64,000 nt of DNA from Lutjanus erythropterus (GCA_020091685.1 CM034607.1:36602482-36666481), one strand, 5' to 3'; shown: positions 1 through 13,058, numbered from the stretch's first letter. Numbers and translations are program-made. The notes: generated from the sequence alone by a model not told the origin.

Positions 1-115
1 GGAGGAGGAGGAGGAGGAGGAGGAGGAGCTGGTGTTAAAGAGTCCGTCAGCTCTGCATCGAGTGTTTGACGGTGAGAGTGATCAGGAGACGTTTTATGGT
101 TTCCATGACGACTGA
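1..115 (+). CDS. pogz: 3'-terminal coding exon, probable pogz C-terminus (partial)
   Basis: The frame starting at base 2 is open from the window edge to a TGA at 113-115. It gives a run of nine Glu followed by about 28 residues ending in Phe-Tyr-Gly-Phe-His-Asp-Asp. The ETFYGF core preceded by acidic residues fits the E-x-E-x-F-x-G-F motif known to bind the integrase-binding domain of LEDGF/p75. POGZ, a chromatin zinc-finger/DDE protein acting in the nucleus, carries such a motif near its C-terminus, and this wording looks like its tail. The 5' part of the exon is outside the window. The downstream DNA behaves as a 3' UTR, with an AATAAA at 1381. Other proteins also carry this motif (CDCA7L, IWS1, MED1, DBF4), so the gene name is an inference from a short stretch. 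That this is the end of a real coding exon is more certain than the name. Confidence 0.5.
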   Translation, partial: EEEEEEEEELVLKSPSALHRVFDGESDQETFYGFHDD

Positions 116-463
116 ATCAGAGGTCAGAAACAGGTCGTCATGGTGACGTTCAGCCTCAGAGCTTCTGTTGAACTTCTGATGTCAAACAAGAAGAACTGTG
201 TTCTTCAGCTGATCACAGACGTTCTAGAGCAGAGATCTGCGACCTTCACGCTCAAGAGAAACATTTTTTAACAACAGAACAGAAAGAGGAATCTGTCCAG
301 AGCTGCAAATATTCACTTCTCAGAGACATTTCCTGTTTTGGATTTGGTAACCACAGCAACCAGAGGGAGACTCAAAGACGAGGCAGAAGAAGAACTTAGA
401 GGAAAAGGTGCTGAATCATAGATGTCAGCTATGTTGACCAGATATGAACACACTTTTGATTTA

Positions 464-880
464 CACTGTAAAAAAGAAAAAGTTTAGAAAACTCACAATT
501 TCAAGGCAGTAATAGTAGATTATAGATTTTTTGATTTTTGAGTCTGATTCAAACTAAATTTAGCAAAAGTTTTACCAACTAATAATGTTGAGATAATTTA
601 CTTTTCTTCTTTAGAGCACAACATCACTGAAGTAAATAAAGGTTCATAATTTCATATTTTCAATTGTAACCATTTAATTTTCAAGCATCCAAATCAAATC
701 ACTTTTTTTGGGATACAGTATTTGGGGGTTTGTCTGAGTTCAAGTTTGTCTAAAGAAGAAAAGGAAAGTATCTCAACAAAAGATTTCAAGTTAGCAAAAC
801 TGCGTTTCAAAACTTGAGTTTGATTAAAAACTCAGAACTCTGTTGAAGGCAGTCGCCCTGAAACTTTTTTACAAGTGAAG
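464..880. repeat. AT-rich dispersed repeat with long inverted arms (MITE-like), copy 1
   Basis: The left half (about 466-640) and right half (about 725-870) are imperfect reverse complements. For example, GAGATAATTTACTTTTCTTC on the left pairs with a GAGATACTTTCCTTTTCTTC-type sequence read from the other strand. Related stretches occur at 4525-4690, 21500-21932 and 52070-52235. No coding capacity was seen, and the transposon family is unknown to me. Confidence 0.5.
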
Positions 881-1380
881 AATCAGTTTAGGTCAGTGAT
901 AAATGAAGTTTAAGACTCTGATCTCAGAGACTCGTCTCCACTCTGCTTCAGATACACGGACAGGAAGTCAGACTCCGGATTATAAAACCAGACAAAAAGA
1001 CACAACCTGTGTTCCCTCTGATAGAAGGACAAACATCAACAGAAACAGAACACTCCTGAAGAACGGATCAGAACCACGTCACAGACACGACGTCACTGAT
1101 CGCTGTGTGATCGTCAGAAACTGAACTGAAGTCAGAGTCTCTGATGATGGAGCCTTCAGACACACTGAAGGATCTCAAAGAGTCAAAATCTGAGACACTT
1201 GAAACCAAAATTCACCACTGAAGAGACGCTGTGGACGTCCACCCACTGTTTCTGACAGAGGTCACTCTGGAAAGTCTGACTGTCCTCCGACAGTTTCAGG
1301 AGGATTGAAAGTGAAAAAACAAACTCAGTGTTTGTGACAGTGAAGTAAACATGAACAGCTGTGTCACTGTGTGGTTTGTA

Positions 1381-1386
1381 AATAAA
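1381..1386 (+). promoter_or_regulatory. Candidate polyadenylation signal (AATAAA)
   Basis: AATAAA followed immediately by a GTTGTTTTTC stretch resembling a downstream element. It could end the pogz-like transcript; the hexamer at 635 is an alternative. Confidence 0.35.
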
Positions 1387-2996
1387 GTTGTTTTTCTTAT
1401 TTTTATACTGGAACATGAATTATTGTCATATTTTCTAATAAAGAGGAAAAAGTTGAGACTGAGTTTAATATTCACAACTGGCCTTCAGACAGTTTATTAC
1501 AACACATCTTTATTACTGTTAAAGGAGAAATCTGTCAAATATTTACTGCACTAAATCAAACAGTGACCACAACGTGTCATCAGAGATTTAAGAAACAAGT
1601 TAAACTGAAATGCAGCCAGCATGTTCTGCTTTCTGCTGCAGAACATCTGATTTTATTTTAATTCACAGGGAGCTAAAATTAAAGCCAAATGTTTCTGAGT
1701 CAGTCCGTGTCTGTTTATGAGTCTGATGAATCAATAATAATCTTGTAGAAGCAGTAAATGTTTCTAACTGTTAAATTGATCAAAACCTTCATGGAGTTTG
1801 GCAGCAGTGAGACAGACTGTTTTTATTTTCAGGATAACAGACTGAACTTCACATCAACAGACAGCTGACAGAGTTACAAACAGCTGATGGACTGACAGTG
1901 GACGACTCGTCCTCACTTCTTATTGTCAGTTTATGATGCTGAGCTCGTCCAGCAGTCCTGCACAGTTCCTGCAGTGTTCCTGCTCAGTTCCTGCAGTGTT
2001 CCTGCACAGTTCCTGCAGAGCTTCAGTCTGTGGAGGAAACATCTCGCTCCAACGGTCTGAGTTTTGTCTGCAGTACCTGTTCTGAACACCAGCTGTCAGT
2101 GTTGCATATTTCTACTTTTATATTGAGAATATTCAGGACTGAGTTCTTTAAATGTGGTTTCAGTTCAACAGCAGAACGTAAACAGCTGGGTTGTTGTGTG
2201 AAACAAATAAAAACAGAATGAAATGACATATTCAAAGAGAAGATATTTAACGTTCAAACTGATCAGCTTTATTGTTTTTCTATAAATATTCACTCATTCT
2301 GGGCTGTAAATCAGACTAAAAAAGTTTATTCTCATCAGTTTGGTTCTTTGATGCAGTTTGAAGGTTTAATTTTTTAATCCTGTGTGCTTTTATTTTGACC
2401 TGACTGTTAAACACAATTTCAGACTCATTGGTGGTGGTCTTAGATTATTGACTGCTAGATTTTATTCAACAGTTAAAAAAATAAATATAGAATATCATAT
2501 AAAACAGCACAATGACATAAATCAATAAATATATAATCATTTAATCTCTCCTGTTCCTGCATCACTTTCTTTACAGCAAACTGTTCCATCTGTTCCCTTC
2601 ACTTCTTCAGGAAAGTTACTCACAAATCTGGGGAGTAATAGATTACATGTAATAGGATCATGGGTGGAAGTAACTAATTACAAATAGTCAGATTACTGTA
2701 TTTAAGTTTTTGGGGCATACTTTTATGAGTAGATTTTAAGGTCTAATTTTACAAAAAAAATTAAAAAAGATTGATCACTAGTTTAAAAACAGGTGGACGT
2801 CTTTGCTCCACCTGTTGGACTGGATTAATATGTTAATTGTTAATTAATTCATTATTAATTTTGATTTGTTTTGAAGTATTTTTCAGTCTGACCTCAGATC
2901 CAGATTCTCAGGACAAACATCCTCACAGCTGGACACACTCAGTTTTCTCTCCCACACACTGATAACTGAGAGCTTTCAATTATGACATCACTTCCT

Positions 2997-3019
2997 ACAC
3001 ACACACACACACACACACA
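2997..3019. repeat. (AC)n microsatellite
   Basis: Uninterrupted AC dinucleotides. Confidence 0.95.
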
Positions 3020-3185
3020 GGTCTGAACTGTCAAATTAGTCTGATTAATTGATCGTTAATCGTTAGTCTGATTTATGGCTGAGAGGAGTCACTGCAGAGA
3101 ATCAAAGAAACTTTTCAAACTTCAGCTAAACGTTGAATCATGAGGTCGTAAATCAAATCTTATCAAGAGGCTGAAGAGTCAGCAG

Positions 3186-3213
3186 TGAGGAGGAGGAGGA
3201 GGAGGAGGAGGAG
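3186..3213. repeat. (GGA)n microsatellite
   Basis: GGA/GAG trinucleotide run. Confidence 0.9.
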
Positions 3214-3755
3214 AGAAAAGATGAAGAGGGAGACACAATAAGTGAAGAAAGCAGGAGATGAATCATGTTTGGACTGAATATTTCTCTTTCTGTTTTAGAC
3301 TCAGGAGTCTAAAAGTTGAACGAACTTGTTGTGTGTTTTTTGTCAGAAAGTCTGTGATCTTCATCAGTTTTTTTCTTCAGCTCAGTGAAAAGACAAAGTT
3401 CAGTGTGAAGAGTCCTCGAGTGTTTGAGCAGAAACCAGAAGCAGGAGGTTCCTGTCTGTGTGTCAGCAGGTTTTCAGTGCTGAAACAGAAACAGTCAGTG
3501 AGGATCTCAGCCCCTCCAGGGTTTTACAGGCTAAAATCCCTGATTTCACCGCAGCTTTTCTAACAGATTGTGATGCATGTTCCAACATCTTTAGCCGGTT
3601 TTTGCAATGAAATTCTGAGAGCAAGTGAAAATTGTCAAAGAAAGTTGTGTTTTCTTTTTGTATAATTCATTAAAATCAAAGCCACTCTGTTGTGAGTGTT
3701 TTAAGTCTGTGAACTGACTGTCCCCAACACACCAAGCTGACTAAAAACTGTCATT

Positions 3756-3757
<2 letters not shown>

Positions 3758-3792
<35 letters not shown>
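3758..3792. repeat. (GT)n microsatellite
   Basis: GT dinucleotide run shortly upstream of the SINE fragment at 3876. Confidence 0.95.
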
Positions 3793-3793
<1 letters not shown>

Positions 3794-3875
3794 AAACAGC
3801 ATTCGATTACAGCAGACGAGCAGTATGGAGGCATTTTATGGGTTTATTTCCCAGTTATTTTTTTCCTTTCCTTTT

Positions 3876-4227
3876 CTGCCTCACAGCAGAAGGTCCTGAG
3901 TTCGATCCTCCAGTTCCCCGGCTGGATCAGGACCTTTCCGTGTGGAGTTGTGCATGTTCTCCCCGTGTCTGCGTGGGTTCTCTCCGGGTTCTCCGGCTTC
4001 CTCCCACAGTCCAAAAGCATGCATGCAGGTTAATTGGTGACTCTAAATTGCCTGTAGGTGTGAATGTGAGTGTGAGTGGTTGTTTGTCTCTATGTGTCAG
4101 TCCTGTGATGAACTGGCGACTTGTCCAGGGTGAACCCCGCCTCTCGCCCAATGTCAGCTGGGATAGACTCCAGCAGCCCGCGACCCTTACGGAATAAGCG
4201 GTTACAGAAAATGGATGAATGAATGAA
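3876..4227 (+). mobile_element. tRNA-derived SINE, 5'-truncated copy
   Basis: Matches the SINE at 36242-36604 along its whole length, from GCCTCACAGCA through the B-box-like region, the TCCGGGTTCTCCGGCTTCC block and the GCAGGTTAATTGGTGACTCT block to a 3' tail of ATGG/ATGA units. The A-box part is missing and there are many point differences, so this is an older, truncated copy. The short open frames within it are not genes. Confidence 0.8.
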
Positions 4228-4524
4228 ACTGGTCACCATTCACTGCTTCTATAACATTGTTCTCCTGTGAGACTAAAAGATCAAATCTGACCTTCAATCG
4301 ACATGAGTGAGTCGATAATGACTGAATTTTTATTTTTGTGTGAACTATCCCTTTAATTCGAGCATAAATGAACGTTCACATCACCCACATCAGGGACCTG
4401 CAACCTGCAGCTCTGGAGCCACATGTGGTTCTTTAGCTCCTGTTCACTGACTCCCTGAGACTCTGACAAAAGAATTAGAATAAAATTATATATAAATTAA
4501 TAATAGTTTTAACATTCTAATTTT

Positions 4525-4690
4525 CATTTATTAAAGTTCTGAAAACTCAAATTTTCAAGGCAGCGTACTGCAACAAACTTTTCAGTCTTGAGCCCGACTC
4601 AAATTCGAATGTTTTGAAAAAGTTTTACCAACTACTTTTGTTGACATAATTTACTTTGCTTCATTAGATAAACTTTAATCTTTGAGTTAA
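4525..4690. repeat. AT-rich dispersed repeat (MITE-like), partial copy 2
   Basis: Shares the 'AAAGTTTTACCAACTA' and 'GACATAATTTACTTT' blocks with the repeat at 464-880. Confidence 0.45.
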
Positions 4691-4842
4691 AACACCTGAT
4701 CATCACCTGATCACCCGATCATCATCCAATCATCACCTGATCATCACCTGATCATCAGCTGATCACCCGATCATCAGCTGATCACCTGATCATCACCTGA
4801 TCATCACCTGATCACCCGATCATCATCCAATCATCACCTGTC
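4688..4842. repeat. Minisatellite of ATCACCTG-type units
   Basis: Irregular array of ATCACCTG, ATCACCCG, ATCATCCA and ATCAGCTG blocks of about 8-10 bp. Confidence 0.85.
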
Positions 4843-4966
4843 TGACTCCTGATATCAAATTGTCTGAGATTTCTGTGAACAGTGTTTTTTTCCCACCGTC
4901 AGTTTGTATTTACAGTCTGTGTGATGTGACATGAAGCTGCAGCAGTTACTCTTCTGTTCACATGAG

Positions 4967-4971
<5 letters not shown>

Positions 4972-5050
<79 letters not shown>

Positions 5051-5066
5051 ACACACACACACACAC
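4972..5066. repeat. (CA)n microsatellite, about 95 bp
   Basis: Nearly pure CA run with a single interrupting T. Confidence 0.95.
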
Positions 5067-5417
5067 GCTCTGTGACCTCTGCAGACTCTCACGGCGTCCT
5101 GAGCTGCGTTCACTCGTTCGTTTGTTCGTTCGTTCTTTCAGGAACATTAAACTCTGTCACAGTTAAATATAGAAACCATGAGAACACCACGACTTTCCCA
5201 TCATGCCCTGGAGCGAGGCAGCGACCCCCTGAGGACAGCTCTGATCAACTGGGAGATGCATGATGGGAAGGATTACAGGACAGTTTGACCTCTACTGTCC
5301 TTCATTTAAATTTAGACTCAAATGTAAAGGATCCCAGTACAGAAATCTGCAGCGCTAACAGAGAGCTAACATCTACTTTTTACATTTTTACACATCTCTG
5401 ATCAGTAAACAACATAC

Positions 5418-5418
<1 letters not shown>

Positions 5419-5481
<63 letters not shown>

Positions 5482-5482
5482 T
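5419..5482. repeat. (AAT)n microsatellite
   Basis: About 21 AAT units. Confidence 0.95.
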
Positions 5483-7264
5483 TACATGTCAGACAGATTC
5501 TTTGTCCTCTGAAGGAGCTAAGCTAACAGAGTCAAGTGTTAACTTTGAGATAAACTCCTGTTAGCTTCAGCTTCAGTTTGCTGAACGTTAATATTTGGTT
5601 CATTTAGCTCAGACTCTGCTTGTAATCTCTGTTTTTGCTTTATAAATAAACTTTATAAGAATTATTATTTTATTAATATGGTACACATTATTGTCCAGTT
5701 AGCTGTTGGATAGCTACACTTTCAGTTAGCTTAGAGTTAGCTAATCTGGTCCAGATTTCTTCTAGGTGCTGGTCAAGTAAATTAACAACAGGATTGATTA
5801 GTGAGTAGTTTGTTAACTAACAAAATACAATCAGACGGATATGGATGTGCTACTGACAGAAGCTAACACTGCTGAGTGTACGACCATTTAGTTTAGCAGC
5901 TAAGTGCTAAACCTTTACATGAATGAAGTTTGTGTCGTAAGCTAATTAGTCTCAGTGTGATGCTAATTAGCTGGTTAACAGTAACTGTGGGCTTTAACTG
6001 ACCCTTAGATGAGATTCTTCCAGTAAACTATCAACATAGACACTGTAAAAAAAAACTGAACTTTAAAACAATTTAGTGTGTAACAGTCTCTGTGGCTGCT
6101 GTTCAGCTGGTTAGCATCTAGAATAAAATGTTGGCAAATGCTGTGACAATGCAGAAAGGTGGGGTTATTTTCTGTTTTCTGAACTACGCTAACAAAGTAG
6201 TCCCACCTTCAGTCTCTGTGAGCTAGCTGTTTTTAGCCAGCATAGCATGAGATAGCACCAAAGAATTAGCAACATTTTGGACAGTCTCACACGATCAGAC
6301 GTGTCTCCACGGTGCTGAGATGAGTCTGGCTCCACACGACCATATTGCTATATAGGGTGGTGGTTCATTCTCTGAACCAATCACAGTCATCTTGGGCAGC
6401 ACTTAGCCCTGGACGCAGTGACCTTGCCTGTGCAAAATAGTGTTGACTGGCAACTTGTTTTTGGTGGACTGTTTGCACGTCGGGAGGCGAGCCCTAGCAT
6501 TAGCATGGCTAAATTCCCACAAATTACAAGATAGCGGCTGCTAGCTTGTTTTCATTCCAAGTGACCAATATGCTAATCTGCCATTTGCAGGGTGTCTGAT
6601 GACAGGCTGATACCTGCAGAGTCCATCCTCCGAGTCAGACCGCAGTTTGGATACATGGACGTATTAAAAGACCTGGGTACCTGGAGACGGTGGCTAATCT
6701 GTCCAAGGAGAATTTCTCACCTGATGAATACACCAAAAAACTTTTCTAGCTACCAGGTTTCCTTGTACAGTATGCAGCCCACTGAAAGCACAGTACTGCT
6801 TCTCCTGCTGGTCCCGCTGGGCCCCGCCCACAACTTCCAGCACGGTCCAGAGAATTAACATTGTGATGATGTCACAGATTTTTTGAACTTCTTTTTCTTG
6901 GCTTGAGGAAAACTTTTACAAATATAAAACCTCCATGAATCAAAAATTCATCATATAAAGAATCATTGAAGTTGTTTGAGGTTCTTCAACTGCATCCAGC
7001 TGTTCTTATACATCCATGTTTGATGAGACACATCCTCAAATATCACAAGTCAAGGAGTTAAGAAAATAACATGAACAATAATAAAAGTGATCATAATAAT
7101 AATAATAATAACAACAATAGTAGCTTAGCCTTAGCTACAGTCGCTAACATGCTCAGCTGTCTGTTCCTCTTCTGTTGTTCTTTGTTTTCAGTGTTTTTGT
7201 CTTTTCCTGTCTGTTGTTGAGAGGAAACACTGAGACTGTCTGCAGATGGTTTTTACAGGACGTT

Positions 7265-7295
7265 CACACACACACACACACACACACGCACACAC

Positions 7296-7350
<55 letters not shown>

Positions 7351-7397
7351 CCTGCGGTTGATCCCTGTGGTGTGTGCGTGTGTGTGTGTGTGTGTGT
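7265..7397. repeat. (CA)n tract followed by a short (GT)n tract
   Basis: CA run at 7265-7348 with two CG interruptions, then after 21 bp a GT run at about 7370-7397. The two can pair as a hairpin. Confidence 0.9.
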
Positions 7398-9202
7398 TCA
7401 TGTCTGAACCTGAAGGATTTTAATGATCCCTCCTTTTATCTGATGAACTTCTTCTTGTTTCCCACGATGCATTTCAACAGATGCATTGTGGGACTTTTAG
7501 TATCTTAAGAAGCACCTGAAGCCTCATTAATCAAATTCACTTCCTGCTTTTAGTTTGTCGTTTATCTCAGTGTGAGCTGCAGGAAAACATTCACTTCTGT
7601 CTGTGATATTTGTTCTTATATCGAACATGAACTTTATATTTTAATCTTCAGAAGATGAAAATAATCCAACTGTCAACTATAGATTCATGAGACTGAGAAA
7701 TAAACTAAAATCATAAATAATATAAATAAAACATGTTGCACCAATGGAAGCTCCCAGACACATAAAGTTTAGTTTGAATGATTCATTGACAATAAAACAC
7801 TAAAATAAAACTTTATTGATCCCCAGAGAGAGTCACAGCAGCTACAGCAGCTGAGCAGAGGGAGGCTAACGGTTTCCCTCTGCTTCCAGTGTTTGTGCTA
7901 AGCTACGCTAACACGAGGAAGAGGAGAGACACATGCAGACATGAGGACATCAGTGTCCATCAGTCCAGGCTGTATAATCTGGTGTGAGATCTGGATTAAA
8001 GCAGATTAAAAACTGAACCAGCAGCCACTTTGTGTTTCCAGCTCACAGCTTGTTGATCTGAAACGTTGTCTGAATGTTCACCTGATGTTTCCTGAGCGTC
8101 GGGATTAAAAACAGATCACGGATCAGTCCTGCAGGAGCCATGTGGGTGTTTTGGCTTCAGATCAGCAGGATTACACTGATCCAGAAGCAGGGCTGTAATT
8201 ATGACAGATTTAACGTTTTAATCCGCAGTGATTTTCAGATTAAAGGTTCAGATTCAGGCTGAAAAATGAAAACACACATTTAGATTCACACGTTAAACTC
8301 AGACTGATCGTACTTTTATTAAAAACATTCATGATGTTTTAACAAATGTCAGAATTTGATGTCTTTGATTTTTCTGATGCATTCAGGAACAAATCGAACA
8401 AATCCTTCTGATTCAACCTCTAAATGTCTTGTTTCATCTAAAATCCAAAGATATTCAGTTTAATATGATAATAAGTGAAGAAAAGCTGGAATTTTTTTTA
8501 AAGGCTAAAATCAGCATTTCTCTCATTTTACAGGAAAAAATCATTTAACAATCTATTGATTATTAAAATAGTTCAATAGTTTGATTCTTTTCGCTCAGTC
8601 AGGCAGGTGAGAAACCAGATTTACTCGCTCTGATCAAACAGACATTTCTTTTTGTTGAACTCTGATTAAATCTGTGAGAATCTAAAAATAAGAGACGAGC
8701 AGCTGAAGATCAAATCAAAGAATTCATTTTGTTTTCTGTTTGTAAAATGTTCTGAAAACTACTGAAGATCATTTTCACTAATATGATGAAAAAAAACTCC
8801 TCTGAGTCACTATGAGAAGAAACTTTTTCTTCCTCTTTATCTTGAATCCATATTTGAAGAAACTTCACACCAGCTGAAGTTTCTTCCACAACGGTGGACT
8901 TCCTTCCTCTTGTCCTCTGTCCTCTCTCCAGCAGACTGCATGCTGGGACATCATTGACAATGCTAATGCTAGCCAGAGGGATGCTAATAGTTGCTAATGA
9001 CCCTCGTCCTCCAGCTGTGAGGACATGATGGACGCTTCAGCTGAGACAAACAGGAAGACAACAAGTTAAAACCCGTTAAAGTCTGTTTATTTGAGCAGAA
9101 CTGAAACCATCTGTCAACAGAAAATTCACTGGAAAATATTTTAATCATTTGTTCATTTTTATTTCAAGGTGTTTTTGAGCAAAGGCACCAAATATTCACT
9201 AG

Positions 9203-9204
<2 letters not shown>

Positions 9205-9236
<32 letters not shown>

Positions 9237-9237
9237 G
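9205..9237. repeat. (AATC)n microsatellite
   Basis: About eight AATC tetranucleotides. Confidence 0.9.
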
Positions 9238-10884
9238 TGTCTGACAGGTCACAACATGTTGATAGTGGTGGAATATAACTAAGAACATTTACTACTTTTC
9301 TTGTAGTTGTTGTTTTTTATATATAATTTAAAATGTATTTTGAATATTTTAAATTATTCTTTGGATGTCTGGAATAATTTTTCCTTTTGGAATCTGATAA
9401 CAGCTGGACGTAGATTTATCTGTGTGTTTATCTTTATATCTCTGGAAACTGTGTGGACGTCTGAAATTAAAAGTCCAAAAAACATGAACGTCAGAAGTCG
9501 TCTGTCCTCAGAAATGATGTTGTGTAAATCTGAAATGAAATTACAGATATCTGCAATATTTATTTATGTTTTTTATTTTTACCTTTATTTAAGGTGAATC
9601 ATTAAGAACAACTGACAGTTTGGTATAACTAAAGTATAAATTAAATAACTAATGTAAAAACAGCCTGAATTTTAAAGTAAGAATAATCTGACACATCATC
9701 AGGGTTTATTTCCAGCAGCTTCTCCTGATTGTTTTGTTGCGTTTGATGGAAACTGACTAACTGAAAAGTTTCCTCAAAATGTCCTTATTTGGTCATGAAT
9801 GACATCACTGGTGATGTCACTGCGAGGTGTGTGTCCCTGAGCAGCAGAGACTGAAAATAGAGAACAGAGTCTATTGTTCGACGTCCAGCTGTGAGACAAA
9901 GAGGAGGAAACTTTACAGATTAACCCTTTAAACACAGACTCCACCTCGTCCATCGGTTTGATCGATCAGCTGATCTCAGATCAAGTCAACCTGCTGAACT
10001 CTGACCTCAGGACTCGTCCGGTCTGATCATGTGTTCAGTATGAAGTCAGGAGATGATTTCAGTTTCAGAATCAGAAATCATTTATTGATCTTTATTGATG
10101 AAATAAGATACACATCTTTACACATGTTGTCTGTTCTGTCTTCTACATGTTTGGTGGGAGATTGAAAATATTTTGCACACTTTTTTTCTTCTTATTTCTT
10201 TATGTGAAACATTTTTCTATTCTTGAGTGAAAGATTACAGTTTGGGTCAAAATAAATATATTAGTTTGATATGTGAACTTGTAGTAAAGTTCGAATGGAT
10301 CAGTCTTGTCTTCTGGTTTCTTACAGGACTTCAGTCTCCTGGTTAAAGTCTGATCCTCCGTGGTGCGTTCACATGTTGGAGGTGAGACGAAACATTTACA
10401 CAATTGATCAAAACTAAAGTCTCAGTGGAGCCTGCAGGACCACAGATCTGGAGTCAGTTTCTTTATAAATCTGCTGCAGAATTAAAACATCAGCTGACCT
10501 GATCGGGCCCTTAAAGTGGCTCCTGATTTATCAGTTTGGTGCTTTCACTGCTCGTAGGAAAGAATTTTCTAATAAGAAAAAGTTTATGACACATTTTATT
10601 CTGCAAGATAAAGTTTTTGATTTTTGAAATTTAAATACAATCAGAAGTAAAAAGCTAAAGTTAGCCTTTAAATGAGCTACACTGTGGTCACATGACTTAA
10701 TGTCTCCGAGAACCTGCTGAGAAAATACAGGAGTCTCAAAAGTCCCACACACAAACGCAGCGACGTTCTTACTTTCATTTAATTCATTTATTTGATTTTG
10801 TTTCGTTTGGTGTTTTGTGTTTGTTTTGATTCAGAGTGAAAGTAGAATCATTTTATCTGAATAAATTATTGTTTAAAACTCAAC

Positions 10885-11128
10885 TCTTTCTTTCCTTTTT
10901 CTTTCTTCCTTTCTTCCTGTCTTTCTTTCTTCCTTTCTTTCTGTCTTTCTTTCTTTCCTTTTTCTTTCTTTCTTCCTTTCTTTCTGTCTTTCTTTCTTTC
11001 TTTCTTCCTTTCTTTCTGTCTTTCTTTCTGTCTTTCTTTCTTTCTTTCTTCCTTTCTTTCTGTCTTTCTTTCTGTCTTTCTTTCTTTCCTTTTTCTTTCT
11101 TTCTTTCTGTCTTTCTTTCTTTCCTTTT

Positions 11129-11180
<52 letters not shown>

Positions 11181-11183
11181 TCC
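10885..11183. repeat. Polypyrimidine (CTTT)n tract, about 300 bp
   Basis: Almost only C and T on the plus strand. It is built from CTTT, CCTT, CCTTTTT and CTGT variants, ending in a pure CTTT run. The open frames across it (Phe/Ser/Leu on plus, Lys/Arg/Glu on minus) are repeat artefacts. Confidence 0.95.
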
Positions 11184-11267
11184 TCAATGGAAAAACACCA
11201 TTTGTTTCTCTGTCTGCTCATGTTTGGCAATTGGGGAACAAACTTGGCAGGAAAACCAGAATCCCCC

Positions 11268-11324
11268 GCTCCTCCTCCTCCTCCTCCTCCTCCTCCTCCT
11301 CTCCTCCTCCTCCTCCCTCCTCCC
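11268..11324. repeat. (CTC)n microsatellite
   Basis: CTC/TCC run with minor interruptions. Confidence 0.95.
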
Positions 11325-11690
11325 TGTTTGGCTGTAGCTACACTGAGATATATAATTGCATCCCATCATTCCAGTTGACTGGCCTCCTCATTAGAGTAGA
11401 GCACCAACTCTCTGCCCACATTTGACTAGAGATACAAACACTGAATCACACATGTGGATGGTTCACACAGACATATGGACACATGATTTGAACTCGCCTG
11501 GCTGCTGATATCAAAACGTTTGTCAGTGTTTCTTACCTGCGCGTTGTGGAGGTAAAAACGTGACAACGTGACTGATCCCTACCCTTCAGGCTGCTGACAC
11601 ATGTTGGACGGTGGCATGAGAGGAGATGTGGAGGAAACCCACTCACGCTTCTGGCATGGATTCAAAACCTGCAGCAGGAAGCGCATACCC

Positions 11691-11693
<3 letters not shown>

Positions 11694-11751
<58 letters not shown>
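11694..11751. repeat. (GT)n microsatellite
   Basis: Pure GT run. Confidence 0.95.
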
Positions 11752-11754
<3 letters not shown>

Positions 11755-12281
11755 GGTGAATTAATTTAACTGTCACAGACATGTGGACTCTCTGGCAGCC
11801 ATGTTGAAGCAGCTGATCGTGTTTTATGTGTTTTTTTCTTTTCTAAATTAATTTCTTTTAAAAATGTAAAAAGTAGAAAAGTTCAAAGTTAATGCTTAAA
11901 GGAGCATTTCAACATTTGATTCTCTTCCCTCTGTGTTACATGTTCAGACTGATGAACATGAAGCTACAGGCTGCAGCCTGTTAGCTTAGCATAAAGAAGG
12001 AACAGGTGGAAACTGCCTGGACACAGAACAGCGTCTTGTTTCTACACTTGATTTAGAGTTGAGATGAGACACACGGTGTTAATCTGTGAGCAGCTGGAGG
12101 TCGATGCTCAGACTGACAGTTAATCTGCCGTCACTGTCTGCGTCACAGTCAACTAAATATTTCTGGGTTTTGAAATGTTGGCTGAGCAAAATATCACGGT
12201 GGACATTTTCACTATTTTCAGACATTCGATGAATGAAACGATCAGTTACGTCTGTAGAATTAAAGAGTTAAACCTGCAGAG

Positions 12282-12632
12282 TTAAAGGTCCTGTGTGCAG
12301 GATTTAACGGCATCTAGTGGTGAGCTTGCAGATTGCAAACACCTGCGTCTTCCAAGTGTCCAGGAGAACCAACAGCGGCCGTGAAACACAAAACACACAG
12401 CGTCTGCACGTAGAGGCAGTGTTGAGTTTGTCCATTGTGGGCTGCTGTAGAAACATGGCGGCCTCCATGAAGAGGAGCTGCTCTCTGTAGATGTGAAGGA
12501 CTCGTTTTAAGTTACTGAACAGATAAAGATTCTTATTTTCAGATGATTAAACACTCATGAAAACATACAGCTTAATATTATTCTACATTTCTGACAATAA
12601 ATCCTCTAAAATCTGACAGACTGCACCTTTAA
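12282..12632. mobile_element. TTAA-flanked MITE with short terminal inverted repeats
   Basis: TTAA at 12282-12285 and 12629-12632 brackets about 343 bp. The ends are imperfect inverted repeats: AGGTCCTGTGTGCAGGAT on the left against AGGTGCAGTCTGTCAGAT read from the right. TTAA flanks are typical of piggyBac-type insertion. The interior ('GCATCTAGTGGTGAGCTTGC', 'GAAACATGGCGG') resembles a repeat common in fish genomes, and a second fragment lies inverted at about 55890-55965. It has no coding capacity. Confidence 0.6.
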
Positions 12633-13058
12633 CAGGTCACCTGGTCTGTGAACATGATTTGTGTCTCATCAGACAGATTTTTGTTGGTTGTTTAACAGCA
12701 GTGAAACTGTGTCTTCTGTTTTAAAGTGGCGCCCCTGGTATGAGTGTGAACAGGCTGGAACGTTTGAGTCGAGTGTTTTTGATGAACAGCTGGTTTTTGT
12801 AAAGTTTCTCTGAGAATCATGTGACTGAGCCAACAAACGCCCTGATTACTGACTGACCCCACACTTTGATTAACTCTCCTCCACTCTGCTGCTTTTCTTC
12901 TCTCTCTTTCTCTTCTGTTTCTTTTCCTTCTTTTCTACTTTCCTTTGCTTCTCTCTCTCCTTCCTTTCTCGTCTTCCTTCATTTCTTCATTACTCTTCTC
13001 TTCTTTCCTTTCGTCTCCTTTCCTCCTTTACTTTCTTTTGTGTCCTTTACTTTCTGTC

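Larger units (their letters stand above)
116..1400 (+). other. Probable 3' UTR of the pogz-like gene
   Basis: No convincing coding sequence follows the stop at 113-115. AATAAA hexamers occur at 635-640 and 1381-1386. The second is followed by a T-rich/GT-rich stretch, as expected of a cleavage site. Most of 464-880 is an inverted-repeat MITE-like element. The small open frames on either strand here lack protein-like composition. Confidence 0.4.

Noticed and set aside
6592-6858. 88-codon frame in a GC-richer patch
   Set aside because: No splice context, domain or repeat of protein-like features; cannot be supported.
10836-11378. Long open frames on both strands across the CTTT tract
   Set aside because: Composition is only repeat translation (Phe/Leu/Ser or Lys/Glu/Arg); no splice or start support.
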